Source: Erythrocercus mccallii
Lineage: Eukaryota; Chordata; Aves; Passeriformes; Dicruridae
Assembly: GCA_013397435.1 (NCBI GenBank)
Contig: VZRG01001058.1
Location: 1-64,000, forward strand
Length of the DNA: 64,000 nt
Reading direction: 5' to 3'
Under the pieces are notes generated by a model, which had not been told where the DNA came from, ran no database searches, and saw only the letters and a program-made list of their open reading frames with translations. Positions within the stretch are counted from its first letter, which is position 1; each line of letters starts with the position of its first letter. Below, one piece after another: positions 49,200 through 59,500 of this stretch. A program made the translations under genes and the position numbers.

Positions 49200-50120
49200 T
49201 TCCATTTGCAACACAGTGAAGGATGTTAGATGTCCAGTGTGTTTGAGACTCTTCCTGGAGGCCAGAGATGGGAAGGGTAGTGGAAAAGGCTTCTGCAGAG
49301 ACATCAGTGCTGAAAGGGCAGCTGGGGAAAATATGGGTCTGGTGTTAAATGGCAGAGGAGACCTGATCTCACAAGATTGAGGACAGCATTTTTGCTTTGG
49401 TGTTCATTTTCCAGGCCTGTTCCCAGGTTCCTCAAGTTCCTGGGTGAAGCAACTTGCCTCTGAGAGATCAAGACACTTCTTTGTCTGTGGTAGAAGCGAA
49501 GCAGCTGAGGGGTAGGCTGGTTCTGTGAGGCATCCACATGTGAGGCAGTGGGACCAGATGGGATCCCTCCAGGCCAATGTCAGTTGTGGGTCACAGAATG
49601 TTTTGGGTTTGAAGGGACCTTAAAGGTCATGTAGTTCCAAACCCCCTGCCATGGGCAGGGACGTATTGTGAGGATGTTCTCCAGAAAGCGGTGAAGGATG
49701 GCTCACAATAACTGGAAGAAAGAAGTCACAGCAGGCTTCAAGGAGGAGGATGTGGGGAAACTACAGGCTCATCAGCCTTAGCCTTCACTTATTTTATGGG
49801 GCAAATTCTCTTGACAGCCACGTCCACCCTTTTTTGTAAGGCAAGAATAGCCTTACAGGAATAGCCGGGGAACAGCTGACAGGATAGGCAGGACAGATTA
49901 GCCAAAATCAAATCTTGTCTGACCCATCTGATTGCTTTTTGTGATGGGCTGAGTGGCTTAGGGTACCAAGTGAATGTTGTTTATCTTGGCTTGAGTGGTG
50001 GTCAAGGAGGTCACTCCAGACTCTTGAAGGCAGTGGGCACAGGCTGTGGGAAGTTAAAACCTGCAGAAGGAACAGCTTTACAGCAAGAATGGTTACTGAA
50101 CAGGGGAAGTGCCAGGGAGT
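49200..50120 (+). mobile_element. CR1 LINE, broken ORF2 relic
   Basis: Plus-strand pieces resemble CR1 ORF2. They include AGTGGGACCAGATGGGATCC (about 49547, 'GPDGI' linker), GGGGAAACTACAGGCTCATC (about 49752, 'GNYRLI' of RT), CTTGTCTGACCCATCTGATTG (about 49913, 'SCLTHLIAF') and GTGAATGTTGTTTATCTTGG (about 49970, 'VVYL'). The frame is broken repeatedly. A segment between the linker and RT is missing, and an antisense CR1 tail sits there (49590-49664). Confidence 0.75.
49590..49664 (-). mobile_element. Antisense CR1 3' tail nested in a CR1 relic
   Basis: TCACAGAATGTTTTGGGTTT, GAAGGGACCTTAAAGGTCAT and CCCCCTGCCATGGGCAGGG are the complement of a typical CR1 3' end. It is the only CR1 piece in the window on the minus strand, and it interrupts the plus-strand ORF2 relic. 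Confidence 0.85.
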
Positions 50121-50344
50121 CTCCATCCTTCAAGATACTAGACACTCAAGTGTCCAGGGCCCCAGGCAGCCTCTTGACTTCAGAGTTAGCTCTGTCTTCT
50201 GATAGGATTGTACAACATCATGTCTAGACATCCCTAGAATATGCCATGATACTCAACAGACAAATGAGGTAATGAAGTAGTATATCAGATGCAACTTAAA
50301 ACAGTTTACATGTATACAAATTTCTAACCTCTGTCTTTCTAAAG

Positions 50345-50537
50345 TCAGATACTTTGGAGCATCCTAACATGGTGTGGGAAGTGAAGACAAATCAAATGCC
50401 TAATGCAGTTCAGAAACTTCTTCTGGTAGTGGACAAGAGAACTTCAGGGATGAATGAGTCACTGGAGTTGCTGAAGTGTAATGAAAACCTGCCCTCTTCT
50501 CCTGGATATGCATCCTGTGATGAGCACATGGAACTTG
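50345..50537 (+). CDS. HBP1: HBP1 exon 2: 24-nt leader and res. 1-57
   Basis: The exon opens with 24 nt before ATG 50369, which also read in frame as SDTLEHPN. It then encodes MVWEVKTNQMPNAVQKLLLV and the LKCNE Rb-binding motif, followed by LPSSPGY. It ends after one base of an Asp codon. Coding part 169 bp; donor GTAAAT. Confidence 0.95.
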
Positions 50538-53500
50538 GTAAATAACACAATTTTTTCAGAGGAAACTGAATTCTGAAGTTTGTTTTAGATTTCCTATACT
50601 GAAATTACTGGAAGCTGACTGAATGAAATTCCTGATTTTTAACTTGAGTAGGGCAGAGGATTGTGACATCTGAAGGTCTTACTTTGCAGTTACTTTTCCC
50701 TTTGACCCATTTCCAGTTCTGACACACTGGCCTGTTGACTCAAATGTGTTCTTGAACTCAGAGCCACAAATTTCTGCTTCTGATCCCCAGAGGAGCCGGG
50801 GGTTTTTTAGTACAAGAAAAACAAACAGAAAGCTCAAGAGCTCCGCCTAAAGGGAAATCATGTTGCTTTAGATCTGCTGCAAATAAAGATTCTGGGATAG
50901 AGGAACATTACTTCAGTTCTTACATATTGGAGAAAAACAGCATATACCTTAGAAAGTATCAATATAATCAGTGAAATATTCACACATTTAATTGAAGGTA
51001 TGGAGTGATTATTCTTAAGAATAATGATACTTAGTTACATGACAGCACATAACACAGACTTCTCTTAATAAGCTGGCGTCTTTTCTGTTACTCTGTATGG
51101 GATAGGAAAGGTGTATATTATTTATAGGAATTCATGCTACCAGTTTTCATGATTTATTTAATCTGAGTTATTTACCTCTGGTTCCGTGGTGGAGACCTTT
51201 TACCTTGAACATGGTTTGATGCTGATTTTTTTTTAGTGTCTTGCCTTCAAGGACAGATTAATTTAGTTGTCTTTTGTGGAATGTTTTAGTATTTTAGTGA
51301 AGCATGTTGTTTCTGAATAATACTGCAGTATAGTTCTGTGTAAACTGGTGAATCTAATAAAAACTTTAAAATCAGAACTACATTTTTATCTAGTTACCTA
51401 ATTTTTTCTTAAATTTCTTCTGTGAATATATAAGCAACTAGAAATGTTAGTATTTCTGTGGTCATTTTTATGAATACAGTTTGTGAAATGTTGGTAGTTG
51501 TGATATGAGACAATAAAATTACTTTATTTGGGTTGGTTTTTTTCCACCAAATTTGCAAGATTTGGTATCAAATTGAGTAGACACCAAGGTATTGAGTATA
51601 ATTATGGTAATTTGTGCATTTGTTTGTAGATGATCTTCCTGAATTACAGGCTGTGCAGACGGATTCTACCCCACCTGCACTTTTTCAGCTTAGTGCTGAT
51701 GTTTCACATCAGGAATGTTCAAGGCCTTCATGGAGTCAACATACCTCAAACAGCAATCCAGAAAATGCTTATTCTTGTGAGAATGGGGTGAACTGGTTGA
51801 CAGAATTAGCAAATATAGCCACAAGTCCTCAGAGTCCATTGATGCAGTGCGCTTTTTATAACAGGTACTGACACTTATTTCAGTTTTGAACTATAGAGAT
51901 TTATAATCCTGTCTCCAAAACATTTCCTTCACTCTTTACACCCTCTAATTTTGAACTGGAGCCCTATTTTTTTGTCTTTTTACTTGTTCTGTGAACGCAT
52001 GTACAGAACTCATCTCAGAGCCTGGTGCAAAAGCTGCTTAGTTTCCAGCTGTGAATGACATAGGGTAATATAAAGACATTGCCTATCCACAGCAGGCTCA
52101 GAAATTATGGACATTTACTTCATGTGAAGCAGCAGATGAAAACAGAGAGGAATTTCTTACATTAAATTCTTAAAGCTTTCTAGTACACAGATTTCAATTT
52201 TTTTTTTAAAACAGCTAGTTGGAAATCTAATGCAATATGTATTTTAGTGATAACTGTCTCAGGTTTGTTATATGTAAATTCTGTAAGGTTGTGAGCAGCA
52301 AGTGTGGGCTCTTGGGTATTTCTGGGCTTCCCTTTTTATTGTACAGCTTTTCTTAGGTTTATAATCAGAAAACTTAATGCAATACTGTTAATAGTAATGC
52401 AGTTGAGATTTAATCATTTGGACAGGGCAGATGTCTTTATATTCTCTTAAGAGCAGGTTATTTGCTTCAAGATATTTATAAAAACTTCGGCACTATGCTA
52501 AGGAGATGCCACTGTGGAAGTAATACTGTCATTTTGGTGCTGTATAGAACCAATGCAGGAGTTCTGCTAGGCATTCTCTTAGCCTGAGCTTGCACCCTTT
52601 AATCCTCGCGTTGGAATACTGGTGTGTGGGAGGTTTGTTTGGTGTTCAGCTCATGCAAATGGAAATATTTGCAATAAAAGCATTTTAGAGTAATGGCATC
52701 AAAGTCTCATGTTGTCTTAATCTGAGATATTTTAAAATACTTGTTTCTGTTGTAGATCATCTCCTGTTCGCATAATAGCAACAAGCAAAAGTTTACATTC
52801 CTATGCACGTCCTCCACCAGGATCTTCAAACAATGATCCTAACTTCTCCAAGAATGATGTGAATGAAACACCAGTCAGACATGAAAGGGTGAGTTGTTCT
52901 GAAACATTTTAAAATCAACATGTAGGAGTAATGGATTAAGTTTTTTGACAAGGGAAACTAATTAAAAAAAATCTGTTTAGTGTTATTACTCTTGCAATTT
53001 AAGCTAGATTTTCTGTTACTTTTCTCTTTTACCACACAGGGTAGGCTTGTAGTGCTACTTCATATTTTTTGTGACAAGATCACTTTCTAAGAAAGCTCTG
53101 CTTCTATTGTGATTACTTCTATAAAGCAAGCTTTAAAAAACTGTTATCTTGTTTGATGCCTCAAGAGGAAACATGGATCCTTCTCCTTTGAGATGCACAA
53201 AACCTGTCAGTCCTGTGTCTCCCTTTCCCATATATTAATTTGCATCTGAAATTTGTCTGTTAACAACAGTGAATTTTCTCCAGTGATTTATCTACAACTG
53301 CCTTGAGCCTACTGCTTTCCAGTAACTGGACCATAGAGTAATTTAAATGATTCTATAGATGACCAAGGAATGATGAGGTGAAATGCTTACAACATGAGCA
53401 TAAGATAATCCTTAGGGATGAAATGAATCTCAGAGAATGAAACCCAAAACCATCAGGATGCATCTCAGAAAATGAGATGAAAATGATCCATTCACATTTA

Positions 53501-56500
53501 CTGCATTCCTTTAATCTTTGTCTTCATGTTACATTCCTATTAGTATTTAAGGCAAACTGATGCCACAAGTGCAAATTAGAGACTGTCTTAAAGACATATA
53601 AGACCAGCCCTAAAACACTCTGCAGTCAAATACCAACACCATTTTGCTTTTTTTTAATAGGCAAATAGTGAATCAGAATCTGGCATTTTCTGCATGTCAT
53701 CACTTTCAGATGATGATGATTTAGGATGGTGCCATTCCTGGCCCTCAACTGTCTGGCATTGTTTTCTAAAAGGTAAAATAACATGTGTCATCGAATAAGT
53801 ATTTGTTTTATCTTGTTGAGGGTTTTTTTTCTTGTAACACAGACTTTTTTACCTAACACTAACCTTCTTTTTTCCTTGAAAAAATCTGTTAGGCTCTCGT
53901 TTGTGCTTTCATAAAGGACGCAATAAAGAATGGCAGGATGTTGAAGAGTTTGCAAGATCTGAAAGCTGTGGAAAAGAGGAAAATCTCCCAGTCAGTCCTT
54001 ACAAGGTAACTGTTAGTGCTAATAAATTCACTGCAGTACCTGTAGCAAATACTTAGTTTCTTTACCCCTGTGTCCTTAATTACTGGCTCAGGAAAACAGG
54101 TTGACGTTAATGTTGTTTAGAGCTGATCGCTATGCTGTTTGTGTATCTCATGGAAACGCACTTGAACTGAATTTATGCATGTTTTGGATGTTATGTCATC
54201 TTTATTAATTTATAGCAAGATAGAAATGCAAATTAGATTGTTATTTTTTAATACAATGTATGATGATGAGTATACACCTAAAGTATACACAGGTATATGC
54301 TTTTCTTGGGGGAAATTTTTTGAACTGTATGTGTGTTAACAGGACTATGGTTCCAATGGTTTGAAGTTGATTTCTCATGAAGAAAGCATTTCCTGTGGTG
54401 AGTCAGTGCTGAAGCTGACTTTTGATCCTGGCACAGTGGAGGATGGGTTGCTTACCGTAGAATGCAGACTCGATCATCCATTTTATGTTAAAAATAAAGG
54501 TATGAAATACCTCAAGTACACTTGGTTGCATATTAAAATATTCTCAGAAAGTGATTGCAGATTTTGTTGGCATCCCATACTGTTCAAGAAAGGGATAAAA
54601 GTTGTAGTGTAGAAACAATTTACTGTCTTTGTAAAGAAATCTGGAATATAAACAAACAAAAAAATATGTAAAGCCATAAAGCTCCAGGAAGACAGCCTAT
54701 CTCTTAAGGAAAGATTTGAGTATATCAATGGAGCTCAGGAAAGCAGAAGAACCGGGGTGGGGGGAGACAGGAAAACTGCAAATAAGGGAGACTTTTTCTC
54801 ACTTGCTAAAAATGGAACTTCTGGTGGTAAAAGTCTCTGGGTTTTGATTCCTTTTTCGCTAGAATGAGATTTTATTTGAGATAAAAATAAACTGTTTGCA
54901 GTAAGAATTTCCTAAGTAAGAGTTTCTGATTTTTCTTTTGGGTGAAAGAAACTACATCAGAATATTTTTATAAAATTATGTAATTTCAAGATATAGGATT
55001 GCTCCAGTGAAGAACTGGAGAGATTGTCTGGCCATTTGTCTAATTTAACTCTTTACCACTTCAGGTTGGTCATCTTTTTATCCAAGCTTGACTGTGGTAC
55101 AGCATGGCATTCCATGCTGTGAAATGCATCTTGGAGATCTGTGTCTACCTCCTGGACACCCTGATGCCATTAACTTTGATGATTCAGGTGTTTTTGATAC
55201 ATTTAAAAGGTAATTTTTGGATAAAGTGGCCTCAGTGGTTCTTGTATTTAATGAGTAGGCACCTTAAGTCTGGAAGAATTTGAAGCATTATACAGAGAAA
55301 AGAGAGAACAGTTTTGGTAATACGAGATAAATGATAGGGAAAAACTAATACTCAGTACTAGGAAAGCTGTGTAATTATGTGCTCTGCTAAACTGCAAACT
55401 AGTGCCTTGGAGTAAAATAACTTTTTAGCACCTTTTTATGATCATTTAAGGCAGATCAGATAAAGCAGTAAAAATATATATATTGTCTTTAAAAATTCTC
55501 CAAGTAAAGTGGATTATGTTTGAAAAACCTAGTACAACTTTCTGATAATAGCATGTCTGCCAGCTGTTATGCTTCATATGCATCAATATGTTTGAATTAT
55601 CTGAGTAGTTTCTTAGTGGTAAATGCATGTGCAATGGCTTTAGAATACAGTATGTTCATAATTAGTTCCTATTATTTTTGTGTATTCTGTTTTTTGGCAT
55701 TCTTTTATATTAGATCAAACTTAACGTAACTTCAGAGTTTGATTCACTTTGGGGTTTCCCTAAGCTAGAACTTCAACCAGATAACCTTCAGAGATCCTGT
55801 TCAACATAAATTACTCTAAGAGTCTAAGGAAATAGTAAAGATTTTTCCATACTATTTTGAGATTTTAAGGTTTAAATCCATCTTTTCCTATGATGGTAGT
55901 GCCTTTTTAGCATCTGTTTTTAATCCAGTTGCACTTTGGTTTTTTACCACAGAAAAAAGGGAATTTAAGATGCTCTTTGCAGTTCACGCCCTGGGAGCTC
56001 TTGCATGGTTTCAGTCTGGCAGAGAGCAAGTTCAGATTGCTTGGCTTCACTCATTTGCTGTCTGGGTGTTTTTCTTAACTCCTATCTGAAATGCGTATGT
56101 AGAGAGCTGTTAGAATCATGGTAGCTACATCTCACTGAAAAATCTGGATTTCTGGCTCCTTACTAATTTGCAGCCCAGCTGAATACTGCCTTGTACTTCA
56201 AATTCCTTGTCTTTCTGGGCAGAAGGGAGTGACTGAGAAAGGATCATGCAGCAGCTGCAACTGTGATAACAGGACAGAAGAATTAAAAACAAAATTCTGT
56301 TTCTGTGTTATGGGAAGGAGATTAGGAATAGGAAGGGTGCTGGCCTGTTGTAGAACAGAGAGGTCCTTTCACCTTATCTCATGATAGCCTGCAAGATGGT
56401 CAGCATTATTCCTTCTTTGCTGCTTTGTTCTTTCCTGAGGGATGGTGTAGGCCACTCGTTGGGCTCCACTCTTCTGCGTGGTTCTGTCCCATGAGAGGAG

Positions 56501-59500
56501 CTACCTTTGCAGATGGGGGCTGGACTGCCACATGCACTATTTCCTTGCTAGTAATTAGTTCTACTTGGTGTTCACAAAAAAAGCTCTTCAAAACCCTTAT
56601 TTTGGCCATAAATCATGCAACTATAGCCACATTGAGCAGTAGGTAAGAGGAGCCTTAGCACATTCTATGTTTATCTTGTGGTGGTAACTCAGTGGTTTAG
56701 ATTTATGATTGAGTAGCCCCTTTCCAAGAGTGTTTTTCCCACCTGGAGGTGATAACAGATAGTCTGTGAAGTTAAACTACTTCTTTAGTGATTAGACGTT
56801 AATTGTAGTTGTTGATCAGCTGAAAATTGTAAGAGTTTGTCGTATTTGGAGGTCTGAATTTTATGGAAACCAGTCACCTAAGCTGTCCAAGTACCTTGAG
56901 GAGGAATGTCGCGCTTTTGTCACTAGAGGGCAGGCGTTTGGCAGCACAGCATCAAATAGTGCGATGTCAAGGGCTCTGAGCAGGGTTTTAACCTCACTGC
57001 AAGGTAAAATAGTATGTATTCAACTGCCTAGAGAAGTTATTTGTACAGTAGTGAATATAATATAATTTATTTTAGTATAGTGGTTTCATATTTGCCATTA
57101 GTATATATTTGCAAGTGAACTCATTGCATTTCTTCCCTTTCTGTACTTGTCATTCACTGATCAGGTTTGATTTATGGTAAGGACAGAAGCAGAAAGAAAA
57201 AACCGTGTTTAAAAAGAGAAGGGAGTTTGAAGACATTGTATAGTTAACTGATACATAGCTGAGGAAAGTTTACAGCAGAACATGTAAAGTAGCGTTCTTC
57301 ATCACATTGAAGAAAATACTAACTTACCTGCCAAAGTCACGTAGTTTTGTTTTTCACACCGACATCCGCATCAAGCACAAATCATTATGTCACACAAAAG
57401 AGGGAAAAATACTAGAAACGTAGTAAAATTGCAGAGTGAACTGACATTTAGAAATTCTACATGCAAATTACTCGATGGCTTTATGATCTGTCTTTTCCCT
57501 GTAGTTACGATTTTACCCCGATGGACTCCTCTGCAGTGTATGTGCTCAGCAGCATGGCTCGCCAGCGTCGCGCTTCGCTGTCCTGTGGGGGCTCAAACAA
57601 TCAAGATGCTGAGAGATCAGAATGCAGCAGCAAAAACTGTGCCTCTGCTGCATCGTCACATCTTTCCTCCAATCCTTTGTACAGCAAAGCTGGCAAAAGC
57701 CACAGCTCAGGGACTGCAAGTACTGTGAGTGCCACTTCTCCAAACAAGTGCAAAAGACCAATGAATGCCTTCATGCTTTTTGCCAAAAAATACAGAGTTG
57801 AATACACTCAGATGTATCCAGGGAAAGACAACAGGTAATGATTCAAACTGTAGTTTTGCTATTACTGGTGAGTTAGAAGAATATCTGTGTCCCACTCTCA
57901 GATTTAAATAGCCTATATTTCGCATTTGAAATGTGTGTATTACAAGTTTTGAAAGATGTTAATGTAAAGGGTGGTTTATGGGTGGACTGTGAATATTTAC
58001 AGTACTTAGTGAACTCAATACAAACAATTTTTGGCAAACTTACCTTCTGAGAAAACACTGGGTTAAAGCAAGTGATACATGTATATGTGTTCACTGGCAG
58101 AGGCATAAATACAGAACTGTTGTTTACAGTGATGAAGTCCTCTGCTCATGTGCTGTAATGGAAAAAAGGGAATTTCTGGTTCTTATAATTAAGTCTTGAC
58201 ATATTATTGCAAATTGGTCATGGAGTTACAAGCATTTATTTCCAGTCTGTATATCCTGTTGAAGAGTGGAGTACTGATAAGTTATGATATCTCAAAGATC
58301 ATAATCCAGACAGAACATTGCAAAATTCTGCTTGCCCTAAAGGCATTCAACAATCTGTTAAAACTTGCAGGAAGAGTTTCCTGCATGAGGAATGCAGAAT
58401 TCCATGACTGTGTTTGGGAGACGGGTCTTTGTTAGTTTGTTCTTTATATCTAGCATGTTTGCTTCTAAACATCTTTTAATTAAGATTTCCATTACATATG
58501 TTTTAAGGAATATTTGGTGCTAATTGTGCATATATAAATAGGAACCAAAACACACAAACATGGACTGATTTTACAATCAGATTTTTTACTGTATGTAATT
58601 TTATAAAAACTGTTACTGTAAAAATTGCACTGTGGCATAAAAATTCTAGAACTAAATCTGGTAAAAATTAAAATTGGCAGGGCTTTGAAAAGGGTTTTAC
58701 TATTTTATGATGTTCTAATAAGGAGGCTGTTACTGGTGCTGAAATATAAAATCCTGCCAGACAAATCCCAGCCAGTCTTGTGACAGTGTCCTGACAATGA
58801 TGTTGTGTAATGTTTATAGTAAGTTCAGTGAAGCAGATCTGCTGTCTTCACACTCATTGCAACTATCAATGAGAAATGGAGCAGAATGTCAGCCAGGGAA
58901 GTTTATGATGGTTATATATTTAGTTGAAAATGCTGATTTCAAATGGATGCAGTGAACTGGAGCTGTGGCTGGATGGATGTGAAAATGAATTATTTCAGTG
59001 AGCAAGCAGGACAGTGAGCAGGTTTACCTCGAAGGAAAGAGATGGCAAAATTACAAGTGCTGTTCAAAATGCACTGCTCACTGTCCTGCTTGGAAGGCAG
59101 TGCATTTGGGTGCAGTTCCATGGCAGCCATAAAACACAGGATGGCAGGAATAGCATTAATGATAATTGATACACGCATTCAGCTACTGTCACTCAAGTGT
59201 TGCTGAGGCATTCATTTATTTAGCAGTGCAGAGGCAACTCTCATGTTTTTTAAATGTAAGTTTGTCATTTGGAGATTACTGTGTAGAACTTACAGTATAG
59301 TACCCACTTCTGTACAGTAGAGTTCTTATGTTTGCTGCTGTTATTTCCCAAAGGGATTAAGAAAGTACAGAACTTGAGGTATTCTGAGTTAAAAGGTCTA
59401 TTCTGAGACAAAGCAGCGCAAGGCATGTCAGCAAGACAGTGAGCTTGTAAACATTCAAAGCACAAGTCACATGATCTTTAATGGACTGCAAAATCATGTT

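Larger units (their letters stand above)
46491..50344 (+). other. HBP1: HBP1 first intron
   Basis: The first 800 bp belong to the CpG island. The rest is AT-rich, with a 16-bp tandem repeat (47975), a polypurine stretch (48208), a CR1 tail (48687) and a CR1 ORF2 relic with a nested antisense CR1 (49200-50120). The acceptor before exon 2 is TTTCTAAAG at 50344. Confidence 0.8.
50538..55064 (+). other. HBP1: HBP1 introns 2-7
   Basis: The introns are 50538-51629, 51865-52755, 52889-53660, 53773-53892, 54006-54342 and 54500-55064. I see only AT-rich unique sequence with poly-T tracts near acceptors, and no repeat element or RNA gene. Confidence 0.8.
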
